Part shown: in pieces, positions 29,069-37,798 of the stretch | How positions within the stretch are numbered: the first letter of the stretch is position 1 | Layout: each line of letters starts with the position of its first letter | Assembly (NCBI RefSeq): GCF_002356335.1 | Contig: NZ_AP018165.1 | Coordinates: 2,108,001 to 2,172,000, forward strand | Source: [Mycobacterium] stephanolepidis | Lineage (GTDB): Bacteria; Actinomycetota; Actinomycetes; Mycobacteriales; Mycobacteriaceae | Length of the DNA: 64,000 bases | Direction of reading: 5' to 3' | The notes under the pieces: generated by a model | The model's input: only the letters and a program-made list of their open reading frames with translations | Told to the model about the DNA's origin: nothing | The model's database searches: none | Made by a program: the position numbers and the translations under genes

Positions 29069-29398
29069 GTGGCACGTCGCAAACACGCACAACCCTGCAA
29101 GTGGTGCGGGCGTGAAGTGGACGACGCGGAACTGGGGCGTCGACGCCAATACTGCCGCCAATCCTGCCGCCAGCGCGCCTACGAGCAGCGGGCGGCCGTC
29201 AAGGGCACCTCGGTGCCCGCCGACGCCGTGGTGCTTACGGCCGATGAGGCGACGGACCTGGCTGACCGGGTGTATCAGGCGCGGTGCGCGGCCGAGGATG
29301 TCGCCACCGCGGTCGAAGAAGGTGCGACCCAGGGCGAGCTGCGTGAGCTGTGCGAGGAACTGCTGCGCGCCGCCAAGGCTGCCGGCGGCTGGCGCTGA
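29069..29398 (+). CDS. Conserved hypothetical protein with CxxC...CxxxC motif
   Basis: A 109-aa basic protein. The N-terminus has PCKWCGREV followed about 18 residues later by QYCRQSCRQRAYEQR, a four-cysteine pattern that could bind zinc. The C-terminal half is an acidic, Ala-rich helical region (ATDLADRVYQARCAAEDVAT, then ELRELCEELLRAAKAAG). Similar short proteins occur widely in mycobacteria without known function; a nucleic-acid-binding role is only a guess. I chose the GTG at 29069, where the conserved-looking sequence begins. Longer in-frame starts back to 28844 would run through the A+T-rich promoter region. Confidence 0.65.
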   Translation: MARRKHAQPCKWCGREVDDAELGRRRQYCRQSCRQRAYEQRAAVKGTSVPADAVVLTADEATDLADRVYQARCAAEDVATAVEEGATQGELRELCEELLRAAKAAGGWR

Positions 29399-29534
29399 TT
29401 TCTTCCGTTCTCCCGGGATAGGGATACCCGTCGAATCAGCGCGATATTAATTCTTCTCGGAATCCATACGCGCCCATAGTGTGTCAACACTGTCGATACG
29501 CAGCCGCCGACCCGTGAGGATTCCTGAGCTTTTC

Positions 29535-30368
29535 ATGACCACCCGTAATACGTTGGTGGCCGCTGCGGCGACTGATGCCAACACCCCCGTATCCACCCCG
29601 TCTTGGCGGGAGTGGATTCTCAACCGGCGCTGGGAGATCATTCGGTCTGTCTCGCCGTTCGTGGTGCTGCTCATCTGGCAAGCGGGGAGTGCCTGGAGTC
29701 TGATCGACCCGGACATCCTGCCCGCCCCATCGACGATCGCCCACGCGGGAATCGAGTTGATCGGCAACGGCCAGCTTGCCGAGGCGCTACGGGTCTCGGG
29801 AATCCGCGCCGCCGAAGGGCTGCTATTGGGCGGCCTGGTCGGAGTGGTGCTGGGGGCGGCGGTGGGCCTGTCGCGGCTTGTCGATGCCGTGGTGGACCCG
29901 ACCATGCAGATGATCCGGGCCCTGCCTCACCTCGGACTCATCCCGCTGTTCATCCTGTGGTTCGGCATCGGCGAGTTGCCCAAGGTGCTGATGGTGGCTC
30001 TTGGAGCGGCCTTCCCGCTGTACCTCAACACCACCTCCGCTATCCGGCAGGTAGACCCCAAACTCTTCGAAACCGCACAAGTACTTGGGTTTTCGTTCTG
30101 GCAGCGCTTACGTGTCATAGTCGTCCCGAGCGCGACTCCGCAGGTGCTTGTCGGGCTACGGCAGTCCCTGGCACTGTCCTGGCTGACGCTCATCGTCGCC
30201 GAACAGATCAACGCCGACGCCGGGGTGGGCTTTCTCATCAACAATGCGCGCGATTTCCTGCGCATCGACGTCATCATCTTCGGGCTGGTGGTCTACGCGC
30301 TGCTGGGCATAGTCACGGATGCCATTGTGCGCGTGCTGGAACGGCGAGCACTGCGGTACCGATCATGA
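29535..30368 (+). CDS. ssuC: Alkanesulfonate ABC transporter permease SsuC
   Basis: A 277-aa BPD-type ABC permease with about six membrane helices, beginning at SPFVVLLIWQAGSAW. The EAA loop near residue 190 (LFETAQVLGFSFWQRLRVI) contacts the ATPase. MIRALPHLGLIPLFILWFG and LAVAEQ-like LTLIVAEQINADAGVGFLI are typical of SsuC/TauC permeases. Assignment to sulfonates rests on the downstream ssuB, ssuA and especially ssuD. The ATG at 29535 fits the family; a GTG at 29481 is in frame but lacks a ribosome site. The upstream 136-bp gap (29399-29534) contains a short inverted repeat, AGTGT-GTCA-ACACT, that might be regulatory. Confidence 0.87.
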   Translation: MTTRNTLVAAAATDANTPVSTPSWREWILNRRWEIIRSVSPFVVLLIWQAGSAWSLIDPDILPAPSTIAHAGIELIGNGQLAEALRVSGIRAAEGLLLGGLVGVVLGAAVGLSRLVDAVVDPTMQMIRALPHLGLIPLFILWFGIGELPKVLMVALGAAFPLYLNTTSAIRQVDPKLFETAQVLGFSFWQRLRVIVVPSATPQVLVGLRQSLALSWLTLIVAEQINADAGVGFLINNARDFLRIDVIIFGLVVYALLGIVTDAIVRVLERRALRYRS

Positions 30369-30378
30369 AAGGCAGATC

Positions 30379-31128
30379 ATGACAGCGGTTTTCGAGGTCG
30401 CAGACTTGTCGCGGCAGTCCACCACACCGGCAGCAGAGTTGACGTCGGTCACCAAGCGGTATGGGCGTCATCGCGTTCTCGACGACGTCTCGCTGCGGGT
30501 CGACCGTGGCGAGATCGTCGCCCTGGTGGGTCGCAGCGGTTCGGGTAAGTCGACGGTGCTCAGGGTGTTGTCCGGGCTGGCCGGCGACCACGACGGCGAG
30601 CGTGAGGTGCTGGGCGCTCCCGCGGTGGCCTTCCAGGAGCCGCGACTGTTCCCGTGGCGCTCGGTGCGCGACAACGTGTTGTACGGACTCACCCGCACCA
30701 AGTTGTGCAAGACGGAAGCACTGTCCCGGGTGGACCGGGCTCTTGATGAGGTGGGGCTTGCCGACAAGGCGCACGCCTGGCCGCTGACGCTCTCGGGCGG
30801 GCAGGCGCAACGCGTGTCCCTGGCGCGTGCGCTTGTCGCGGAACCGCAGCTGCTGTTACTCGACGAGCCCTTCGGGGCACTCGACGCGTTGACGCGCCTC
30901 TCGATGCACCGACTGTTGTTGAACCTGTGGCGAGAGCATGAGTTCGGTGTGCTGTTGGTAACCCACGATGTGGACGAGGCGATATCGCTGGCCGACACCA
31001 TCCTGGTGCTGGATGAGGGTCGGTTGGTGCACACATTGCGTATTCGCAACCCGCGTAAGCCGCAGGGCAAGCACGACACCGAAACCGAGAACTATCGAGG
31101 AGAGCTCCTTGCGCAGCTTGGTGTTTAA
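30379..31128 (+). CDS. ssuB: Alkanesulfonate ABC transporter ATP-binding protein SsuB
   Basis: A 249-aa ABC ATPase. Walker A is LVGRSGSGKSTVLR, the Q-loop is AFQEPRLFPWRSV, the signature is LSGGQAQRVSLARAL, Walker B is LLLLDEPFGALDALTR and the H-loop is LVTHDVDEAISLAD. This FPWRSV and DEPFGALDALTR pattern is typical of the nitrate/sulfonate/taurine ATPases. It lies 10 bp after ssuC and its 3' end overlaps the ssuA start by 20 bp, so the genes are cotranslated. Confidence 0.9.
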   Translation: MTAVFEVADLSRQSTTPAAELTSVTKRYGRHRVLDDVSLRVDRGEIVALVGRSGSGKSTVLRVLSGLAGDHDGEREVLGAPAVAFQEPRLFPWRSVRDNVLYGLTRTKLCKTEALSRVDRALDEVGLADKAHAWPLTLSGGQAQRVSLARALVAEPQLLLLDEPFGALDALTRLSMHRLLLNLWREHEFGVLLVTHDVDEAISLADTILVLDEGRLVHTLRIRNPRKPQGKHDTETENYRGELLAQLGV

Positions 31129-32134
31129 GTCAATCGTCAGCGCGACCGCGATCCTGCTGTCATTGACGGCCTGCACCTCCGGCCGCGACGATAAGGGGGA
31201 TTCCGCGGTGCCCCAGCTCGTGCCACTCTCAGAGCTGTCGAATCTGACACTGCGCGTAGGCGATCAGAAGGGCGGCACCGAGTCGCTGTTGCGGGCGGCG
31301 GAGGAACTGGACAACGCACCGTACAAGGTCGAATTCTCCACCTTCACTTTTGGCCCACCGCAGATCGAGGCGCTGACCGCGGGCAAGATCGACTTCGCCG
31401 TCACCGGCAACACACCCCCGATCTTCGGGGCTGCGTCCAAGGCGAGAATCAAAGTGGTGTCCGGATATACGAATGACGCCTCCGGCGACCAGATCCTGGT
31501 CGCAGACACATCCCCAATCAAATCCGTGGCGGATCTGCGGGGTAAGAAGGTGGCTGTCGGGAAGGGGAGTTCGGCGAATGGCCATCTGTTACTTCAGCTG
31601 CAGAAGGCCAATCTCACCATCAAGGACATCCAGCCGGTGTTTCTGCAGCCCGCCGATGCGTTCACCGCACTGAGTCAGGGCCAGGCCGACGCCTGGGCGA
31701 TCTGGGACCCTTACACGGCGCTGGCCGACAAGCAGCTGAAGGTTCGTACCCTGGCGACCGCTACCGGCGTCGCGAACGGATACGGGTTCGGTGTCGCCTC
31801 GCAGGTGGCGCTGCGGGATGCTCAACGCAATACCGCACTGTCTGACCTGGTGCAGCGCATCGCGCGTGCCAGCGCATGGGCCCAAGCCCATCCGCAGGAG
31901 TGGTATGGAAAGTATGCCGCCGCAATCGGAATCGACCCTGCGGCAGCAGAGCTGGCGCAGTCACGCAGCCTGCGGCAACCGATACCACTCACCGGTGAGG
32001 TGACGGCCTCGGAGCAGACGCTGGCCGACCTGTTCGCGCAGTCGGGCCAGATTCAGGGCAAGCCCACGTTCTCTGATTTCGTCGATAACCGGTACAACGA
32101 TGCACTCAAGCAGTACTTCACCACGTCCCAATAA
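31109..32134 (+). CDS. ssuA: Sulfonate-binding lipoprotein SsuA
   Basis: A 341-aa substrate-binding protein of the SsuA/NMT1-like family. A lipoprotein signal peptide is visible (FKSIVSATAILLSLTAC, lipobox LTAC). The mature protein has LRVGDQKGGTESLLRAA, ALTAGKIDFAVTGNTPPIFG, LRGKKVAVGKGSSANGHLLL and GQADAWAIWDPYTAL, all typical of sulfonate binders. The TTG at 31109 is favoured by AGGAG 6 nt upstream and by giving a proper charged n-region; it overlaps ssuB. It should be anchored on the outer face of the plasma membrane and deliver sulfonates to SsuBC. Confidence 0.87.
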   Translation: MRSLVFKSIVSATAILLSLTACTSGRDDKGDSAVPQLVPLSELSNLTLRVGDQKGGTESLLRAAEELDNAPYKVEFSTFTFGPPQIEALTAGKIDFAVTGNTPPIFGAASKARIKVVSGYTNDASGDQILVADTSPIKSVADLRGKKVAVGKGSSANGHLLLQLQKANLTIKDIQPVFLQPADAFTALSQGQADAWAIWDPYTALADKQLKVRTLATATGVANGYGFGVASQVALRDAQRNTALSDLVQRIARASAWAQAHPQEWYGKYAAAIGIDPAAAELAQSRSLRQPIPLTGEVTASEQTLADLFAQSGQIQGKPTFSDFVDNRYNDALKQYFTTSQ

Positions 32135-32155
32135 CCCACAAGGAGAGCAATTCCC

Positions 32156-33253
32156 GTGGCCGCCAAGTTCTTCTGGTTCCTGCCCACCAATGGCGACAGT
32201 CGTTCCATTGTGGGCGCCTCGCACGCGTCATCGCATCACACCATCCCGGTGGGTTACCGCGAACCGAGCCTGCGCTATCTCGGCGAGATAGCGCGCGCTG
32301 CAGACCGTTTGGGCTTCGAGGGTGTGCTGACGCCCACCGGCACCTGGTGCGAGGATGCGTGGCTGACGGCTTCGGCACTTCTGGAGCAGACCGAACGTCT
32401 GAAGTTCCTGGTCGCCTTCCGGCCCGGGCTGGTGCCGCCGACACTTGCCGCACAGCAGGCCGCCACCTTCCAGCGGTTCTCCGAGGGACGCCTGCTGTTG
32501 AACGTCGTCAGCGGCGGCGACGACACCGAGCAGCGCCGTTTCGGCGATTGGCTCACTCATGACGAGCGTTATGAACGGACCGGAGAGTTCTTGCAGATCG
32601 TCCGGGACATCTGGAAGGGTGATCCCGTCGACTATTCGGGCAAGCATTACACCGTGACCGATGCGCGGGTATCCGAGCCGCCAACACCCTTGCCGCAGTT
32701 ATATTTCGGAGGCTCGTCTCCGGCGGCGTTGCCCATCGCGGCCGATCATGTGGACGTGTATCTGACGTGGGGCGAGCCGCCCGCCGCAGCCGCGGCGAAG
32801 ATCGAGACGGTGCGTGCCTTGGCGAAGGAACGCGGGCGTACCCTCCGATTCGGCATCCGGTTGCACACGATCACGCGGGATACCTCCGAGGCGGCGTGGG
32901 CGGTCGCCGATTCGCTCGTGGCGGAGTTGACCCCGGAGCAGGTGGCGACGGCCACCGCGTTGCATTCGAAGTCCGAATCCGAGGGACAGCGGCGCATGAC
33001 GGCGCTGCACGGCGGTCGGCTCGACAAGTTGGAGATCTACCCGAACCTGTGGGCCGGTGTCGGGTTGGTGCGCGGCGGTGCGGGTACGGCGCTGGTGGGC
33101 AGTCATGAAGAGGTCGCGAATCTGATCTCCGAGTACCACGCGCTCGGGTTCGACGAGTTCATCTTGTCCGGACACCCGCACCTTGAGGAGGCTTACTGGT
33201 TCGCCGAGGGTGTGCTCCCTCTGCTCAAGAAGCGGGGAGCGCTGGCGGCCTAG
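32156..33253 (+). CDS. ssuD: FMNH2-dependent alkanesulfonate monooxygenase SsuD
   Basis: A 365-aa luciferase-like monooxygenase that splits alkanesulfonates into aldehyde and sulfite using reduced flavin from a partner reductase. The match to E. coli SsuD is close by eye: FFWFLPTNGDSR, ADRLGFEGVLTPTGTWCEDA, LKFLVAFRPGLVPPTLAAQQ, LYFGGSSPAAL, VDVYLTWGEPP, LRFGIRLHTITR, NLWAGVGLVRGGAGTALVG and LSGHPHLEEAYWFAEGVLPL. The GTG start at 32156 has AGGAGA about 10 nt upstream. No flavin reductase (SsuE) is adjacent. The TAG stop overlaps that of the convergent gene (shared CTAG). Confidence 0.94.
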   Translation: MAAKFFWFLPTNGDSRSIVGASHASSHHTIPVGYREPSLRYLGEIARAADRLGFEGVLTPTGTWCEDAWLTASALLEQTERLKFLVAFRPGLVPPTLAAQQAATFQRFSEGRLLLNVVSGGDDTEQRRFGDWLTHDERYERTGEFLQIVRDIWKGDPVDYSGKHYTVTDARVSEPPTPLPQLYFGGSSPAALPIAADHVDVYLTWGEPPAAAAAKIETVRALAKERGRTLRFGIRLHTITRDTSEAAWAVADSLVAELTPEQVATATALHSKSESEGQRRMTALHGGRLDKLEIYPNLWAGVGLVRGGAGTALVGSHEEVANLISEYHALGFDEFILSGHPHLEEAYWFAEGVLPLLKKRGALAA

Positions 33254-34137
33254 GTCAGATTCGCACTTTCGTTATCGAGATCGTTGCGCCGCAACCCCAT
33301 TGGTGTCGACGCCGGTAGGTCGCCGCCCGCGATGACCTGCCGGGTGATGGGGGTGAGTGTGTGAAAGAGGGCCTCCACCTCGGTATCGCTGAGAATGTCG
33401 AATACCGGCAGCGATACCCGGTCGGTCCGGTTCTCGATATCGGTCTTGAGCGCGTGTCCCTCTGACGTCAGCCGGCCGTCGTTGTCGAGTAGACCGCGCC
33501 GAGTCAAGCCCTCTTCGAGTGTGGTCCATTCTGACTCGTCGTAGTCGCGGCTGCGCATGATGTCGGCTTTGGTGGCACGGCCCGCCGCGACATGAAACAC
33601 GTTCGATTCACGGCCATCGATGCCCGCCGCGACCAGGGCCGCTACGTGGGCATCGCCACGCTGTTCGCGTAGCAGGGTGGCGGCATGCCACAGCGTCGCC
33701 AGGGGCTCGTCGGGCCAGGGCACGGCGGTGAGCGCGGCGTAGAGGGGGCGCCCCGCGGGTGAGGCGGTGCGGGCCGCCCTGCCCAGCAGTTCCGCTGCGG
33801 TGCACAGACTTTCGCCATCGGTGAGGCCATAGCGCCGTAACGCCGCGACAGCACCGGCCTGACGGGCGGACAGTGCCTGCTGTGGACTGACGTTTTCCCA
33901 GGCGCCTTCGAGTGACTTGGCGACTCGGAAGGAGGCGAAGTTGTAGAACATGGCCTCGACGAGTCGGGGGCCCACGATGCCCAGGGGCGCCGAACGGGTG
34001 GCGAAGTATCCGCGCCAGAATCCGCGGTATCCCAGCTCGTCGGCCGCTGCGCGCGCCTCGGGCGCGAAGTAGGTGATGCCGTGGATGGGTTCAAACCGGT
34101 CGTAGAAGCGACGGGCGAGATCGATGGGCCGTGCCAT
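33250..34137 (-). CDS. SCO6745-family protein (winged-helix-like, unknown function)
   Basis: A 295-aa soluble protein. The opening LARRFYDRFEPIHGITYFAP and LGYRGFWRGYFATRSAPLG, followed by FYNFASFRVAKSLEGAWE, are the hallmarks of an actinobacterial family named after Streptomyces SCO6745. The C-terminal part resembles a winged helix: EWTTLEEGLTRRGLLDNDGR and LTSEGHALKTDIENRTD, as in MarR-like proteins. Function is not established. It is convergent with ssuD, sharing a 4-bp CTAG stop overlap, and lies 30 bp after the GGDEF gene stop on the same strand. Confidence 0.8.
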   Translation of the reverse strand: MARPIDLARRFYDRFEPIHGITYFAPEARAAADELGYRGFWRGYFATRSAPLGIVGPRLVEAMFYNFASFRVAKSLEGAWENVSPQQALSARQAGAVAALRRYGLTDGESLCTAAELLGRAARTASPAGRPLYAALTAVPWPDEPLATLWHAATLLREQRGDAHVAALVAAGIDGRESNVFHVAAGRATKADIMRSRDYDESEWTTLEEGLTRRGLLDNDGRLTSEGHALKTDIENRTDRVSLPVFDILSDTEVEALFHTLTPITRQVIAGGDLPASTPMGLRRNDLDNESANLT

Positions 34138-34167
34138 GGCACCAGTGAATCACGCGGTACCGCGACA

Positions 34168-35259
34168 TCAATGGGAAACGTGTGTGGCCTTCCTTGCGGC
34201 TTTCCTTCTCGCCATATACATTTCGGCGTCCGCCTGCACCAGCAACCTGGTGACGGTCTTGGACAGCGATTCGCCGGAATGGGTGACCAGATCCGCCAGA
34301 TCCGCGTGGACGCCTCCCACGCTGGCCGTTACCTCTGGAAAATCATTCGGCAACGGGGCGAGTGCCTGTTCGATGAGGCGCGGATATCCGAGGTGTAGTG
34401 GCGGATGCAGGATGGAGACCAACGCGAATTCATCTCCGCCCAGTCGGGCCAGCAGCGTATCGAGGCCGGCGATCTGCTGCAGTCGCCGTGCGGTGCGTTT
34501 GAGCACCTCATCGCCTACGTGATGACCGTGGGTGTCGTTGACAGACTTGAAGTTGTTGATATCGATCGTGGCGACCACGATCACCCTGTCCCCGGTGACG
34601 TTGGGCCAGCTGTTGCACGCCATTTCCAGGCCGTGCCGATTGAGCAGGCCGGTCAGATGGTCGTGGTGGACCACGTGTTCCCAGCTGGCGAGGTAGCGGG
34701 TGATCTGCTCTCGGGTCACATGGACCACCCACGCCGCGATCACATGCGCCAGCGTGATGGTGACCAGGAGGATGGTCACGATGGGTATTGCCAGGTCAGC
34801 GAGGAGAACGGAGCCGATGACGGCGAGCAGGGTCCCGCAGGCGGTTACCGCGGTCTGGATGAGCAGTACCGAACGGCCGTGGATGACACATGCATAGGCG
34901 TTGACGGCGACGAGCCACGCCAACTTGACGAAGGCAATTCCGGAGCTCGTCGCCACACATACGCCCACCGTGATCGCGATATCGCAATAGATGAGCCAAG
35001 CCAACGACTCGGCATAGGTAATAGGTTTGCGCCGCGCATACCGAATGCCCCATCCCAGGGTGGGTAATGCGATGACGACGCACAACGCAGGAATGGTCGA
35101 GAAGCCTTCGAACGCCAAGGTCATCGCGGCGGCGCCGATGGCGGCGGTACAAATCGCTGTCAGGATGGAAAGCGCGCGGCGCAGACCGAATTGCTCGAGC
35201 ACCTCGACATTTGTCTCAAATGTCTGTTTGTCCGTGAGCGGCGCGGGGCGATGATGCAT
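34168..35259 (-). CDS. Membrane-bound GGDEF-domain protein (putative diguanylate cyclase)
   Basis: A 363-aa protein. The first half (about 25-190) holds five or six hydrophobic helices, for example ALSILTAICTAAIGAAAMTL and IPIVTILLVTITLAHVIAAWV. The second half is a GGDEF domain: HDHLTGLLNRHGLEM, ATIDINNFKSVNDTHGHHVG, and the active-site LARLGGDEFALVS, which is intact. The inhibitory I-site (RxxD five residues before the motif) is absent; that stretch reads GLDTLLA. It could make cyclic di-GMP. There is no EAL domain. The ATG at 35259 is chosen because the longer frame runs antisense through the neighbouring gene. Confidence 0.86.
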   Translation of the reverse strand: MHHRPAPLTDKQTFETNVEVLEQFGLRRALSILTAICTAAIGAAAMTLAFEGFSTIPALCVVIALPTLGWGIRYARRKPITYAESLAWLIYCDIAITVGVCVATSSGIAFVKLAWLVAVNAYACVIHGRSVLLIQTAVTACGTLLAVIGSVLLADLAIPIVTILLVTITLAHVIAAWVVHVTREQITRYLASWEHVVHHDHLTGLLNRHGLEMACNSWPNVTGDRVIVVATIDINNFKSVNDTHGHHVGDEVLKRTARRLQQIAGLDTLLARLGGDEFALVSILHPPLHLGYPRLIEQALAPLPNDFPEVTASVGGVHADLADLVTHSGESLSKTVTRLLVQADAEMYMARRKAARKATHVSH

Positions 35260-35370
35260 GACACGCGTTTTGCTTATGGCACCACGCCCTTTCGTTTCCG
35301 CAGCGTTGGGTTCAGTGAACCATGGTCTGAGTCCGGTGCGCTTGTCGGTGCGGGCTCGTAGGGTGGTGCC

Positions 35371-35805
35371 ATGGGATTGAGTTTGGAAGAACGACAGGCA
35401 TTTCTGGCCGAGCCCCATGTGGCGGCAATCTCGGTGAGTGCCGGCGCGGACCGCGCCCCGCTTACCGTGCCGATCTGGTACTTCTACACCGCAGGTGGCG
35501 ATCTCTGGGTTCCGACGGGCAAGGGTTCGCGTAAGCATCAGCTGATCGAGCTGGCAGGTCGGCTCACGCTCATGGTCGACCGCGAACAGCCGACGGTGCG
35601 GTATGTGAGCGTGGAGGGGCCGGTGACCAAGATCGTGCCGCTCGAGCACGACCAGCATCGACAGGTGGCTGCGCGGTACATCCCGGAGGAATTGCTCGAT
35701 GGGTACCTCACGTACTCGGAGGGGTACGGCGAGCAGATTGCGGTCTACGTCTCTCCGGAGCATTGGCTCTCCGCGGACCTCGGCGGCCCGGAGAACTGGG
35801 GTTAG
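35371..35805 (+). CDS. PPOX/pyridoxamine 5'-phosphate oxidase-like family protein
   Basis: A 144-aa split-barrel protein: LSLEERQAFLAEPHVAAISV, LTVPIWYFYTAGGDLWVPTG, KGSRKHQLIELAGRLTLMVD, VRYVSVEGPVTKIV. This resembles the mycobacterial flavin- or F420-binding PPOX proteins (including a fixed PxWY segment) rather than true PdxH. It diverges from the GGDEF gene over 111 bp and converges with the CocE-like gene 13 bp away. Substrate unknown. Confidence 0.8.
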   Translation: MGLSLEERQAFLAEPHVAAISVSAGADRAPLTVPIWYFYTAGGDLWVPTGKGSRKHQLIELAGRLTLMVDREQPTVRYVSVEGPVTKIVPLEHDQHRQVAARYIPEELLDGYLTYSEGYGEQIAVYVSPEHWLSADLGGPENWG

Positions 35806-35818
35806 CGTTCCCCGGTGA

Positions 35819-37744
35819 CTACCGAGGCAGCGGGAACTGTTCGGTTCCCGGGTCGCCTGCAGGTATGACGGGAAGTGTCAGCGCGGACGGGTGCGCCGCA
35901 TCGTGCAGGATTGTCTGTGTGGCGGTGCGCAGCTCGCGGTTCCGCCCGAACACCGCACCCGTATTCGGGTTGGGCGCGTACTGCGGGAAGTCGCTGCTGG
36001 AAATTTCCAGCCGGATGCGCTCGCCGGCACGGAACTGGTAGCTCACCGGCCATATGTCGATGCGGTACCTGTGCGGTTGGTCGGCAGGGATGGGTCGATG
36101 CTCGGATATCGATTGCGCCAGCGAGGCGCGGACAATTCCGTTGTTGAGGTTAACGGCGGCGCCATCGGATTGCACGACAACGAGTTTCGCGGTGAAGTCG
36201 GTATCCGGTGCCGAGGAGGAAGCCCACAAATCGACTGCGATCGGCCCGGTGACTTCGGTGTCGGCGGTGAACGGCTCGCTGGTGTACGTCAGCACGTCGG
36301 GGCGCTCTTCGACGGTGGTCTGGTCGTATTGGCCTTCCGGGGCAGAATCCGCGGCACAGCACGAGTGCCCGCCCGCGCTGGGCACCGGGTTGGCCGGGTC
36401 GTAGCGGTAGGTGTCGGGTGGATCTCCAGGTGTGGCCGAGTTACTCAGTGTTCCATTGTGTTTCGCACCGGGACCGCCGAGGTGATATACGGTCCATTCG
36501 GTTTGTGGCAGCGGCCAGGCGGGGGAGCTCTTCCATCGATTGGCGCCCATCAGGTAGTAGTCGACGCGGGGCGAGTCGGCGGAGACGCCGTTGTCGGCTC
36601 CCTTGAGGAAGTGGTCGAACCACGCCAATTGCAGCTCGTTCACGGGGCTACTGGCGCCGGCCCCCAGGCCTTTCAGCAGTGGCGACGGACTCGATGTTTC
36701 GCGGCCCCAGGCGAGGTGATCCCACGGGCCGATGACGATGCGCTGATGCCGGCGTGCCTCCGCCGACCCTCCGCGAGAGGACATGCCGGCGAAGTTCTCC
36801 AGGCCTCCGCGCAGGAACGCGTCGTACCAGCCTTCGAAATGCAGGACGGGCACCTTCACGTTCTCATACCGATCCCGAATGCTCCACCGCTTCCAGTAGT
36901 CGTCGCGGGTCGAATGGCGGATCCACTCGAAGTACCAGGGGGCGACGTGTGGATTGCCGGGCTGCATCGGTGGAAGATCCTGGTACGGAAGAAAATTGAG
37001 CCAGCGTTCCGGCTCCTTGGCGGCGGCTTCGAGCTCTCGCGCGGCCGCGTCGTCGCCGCGATTTTTCGCCGCGGTGGTGGCGATTGTCTCGATCGCCCAC
37101 GGCAACACGAAGCCGAGCCGGAACGCGCCACCTTCGTAGGTCCAGCCGTCGTAGTAGTCGGATGCGGTGTTGGACGGAACGATGGTGGTCAGGTGCGGGG
37201 GAGTTGTGGTGGCGGCGAGCCATTGCGTCGCACCGACGTAGGACGACCCGTACATTCCGACCTTGCCGCTGGAGCCGGGTAATCCGGCCGCCCATTCGAC
37301 GGTGTCGTATCCGTCGTTACCGTCATTGCCGAATTCGGTGAATATCCCATCCGATGCGCCCTGCCCCCGAACGTCTTGCACCACCACGAGGTAGCAGTGG
37401 GAGGCGAACCAGTCGGGAGTCTGGAACCGCGACGGCTTGATCTGTGCGCTGCCTTTGCCGTACTGGGTGCGCATCAGGATGACCGGAACGGGGTCCTTGA
37501 GCTTGGGACGGTAGATATCGGCACGCAGTACGGTGCCGTCGCGCATGGTGGCCGGTACATCGACTTTCTTGGCCACCGCGCAGGGGCCTCGTCCACCGGC
37601 AGGTGGCCAGGAGGCAGAGCCGGGGCTCTGGTGGCCGCAGCCTGTGAGGACGAGACTCAGCGTGGCGGCGAGCATTCCCAGACGTCTGGCCGAACCTGCG
37701 ATCACCCCGAAAGGGTACCGAGGTCGGCTCGATCTCTCTGGCAT
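35819..37744 (-). CDS. CocE/NonD family hydrolase, putative lipoprotein
   Basis: A 641-aa serine hydrolase of the X-Pro dipeptidyl-peptidase/CocE family. The N-terminus has a lipobox (LSLVLTGC) after a hydrophobic stretch, so it is probably a lipid-anchored exported enzyme. The catalytic domain shows MRDGTVLRADIYRP, VVVQDVRGQGASDG, the nucleophile in MYGSSYVGATQ, the acid region FEGWYDAFLRGG and the histidine region GPWDHLAWG. The C-terminal half is the jelly-roll domain: SEPFTADTEVTGPIAVDLWA and FRAGERIRLEISSSDFPQYA. The substrate (ester or acyl-peptide) is unknown. It lies just downstream of the ESX-3 terminator, in the same direction. Confidence 0.87.
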   Translation of the reverse strand: MPERSSRPRYPFGVIAGSARRLGMLAATLSLVLTGCGHQSPGSASWPPAGGRGPCAVAKKVDVPATMRDGTVLRADIYRPKLKDPVPVILMRTQYGKGSAQIKPSRFQTPDWFASHCYLVVVQDVRGQGASDGIFTEFGNDGNDGYDTVEWAAGLPGSSGKVGMYGSSYVGATQWLAATTTPPHLTTIVPSNTASDYYDGWTYEGGAFRLGFVLPWAIETIATTAAKNRGDDAAARELEAAAKEPERWLNFLPYQDLPPMQPGNPHVAPWYFEWIRHSTRDDYWKRWSIRDRYENVKVPVLHFEGWYDAFLRGGLENFAGMSSRGGSAEARRHQRIVIGPWDHLAWGRETSSPSPLLKGLGAGASSPVNELQLAWFDHFLKGADNGVSADSPRVDYYLMGANRWKSSPAWPLPQTEWTVYHLGGPGAKHNGTLSNSATPGDPPDTYRYDPANPVPSAGGHSCCAADSAPEGQYDQTTVEERPDVLTYTSEPFTADTEVTGPIAVDLWASSSAPDTDFTAKLVVVQSDGAAVNLNNGIVRASLAQSISEHRPIPADQPHRYRIDIWPVSYQFRAGERIRLEISSSDFPQYAPNPNTGAVFGRNRELRTATQTILHDAAHPSALTLPVIPAGDPGTEQFPLPR

Positions 37745-37762
37745 CCGCCAACGACGAAAGCG

Positions 37763-37791
37763 GGCTAGCGCACCCTGGGAGTGCGCTAGCC
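37763..37791 (-). terminator. Hairpin terminator of the ESX-3 operon
   Basis: A perfect 11-bp stem, GGCTAGCGCAC (37763-37773) with GTGCGCTAGCC (37781-37791), around a 7-nt loop. It begins 7 nt after the eccE3 stop, on the minus strand, so it ends the ESX-3 transcript. It also separates ESX-3 from the CocE-like gene starting at 37744. No U-run follows. Confidence 0.75.
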
Positions 37792-37798
37792 CTCGTGC

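Noticed and set aside
35260..35763. N-terminal extension of the GGDEF gene
   Set aside because: It runs antisense through the PPOX gene 35371-35805 and has no membrane or domain character.
35891..37282. 463-codon open frame antisense to the CocE-like gene
   Set aside because: Shadow frame; the CocE protein has complete motifs on the minus strand.
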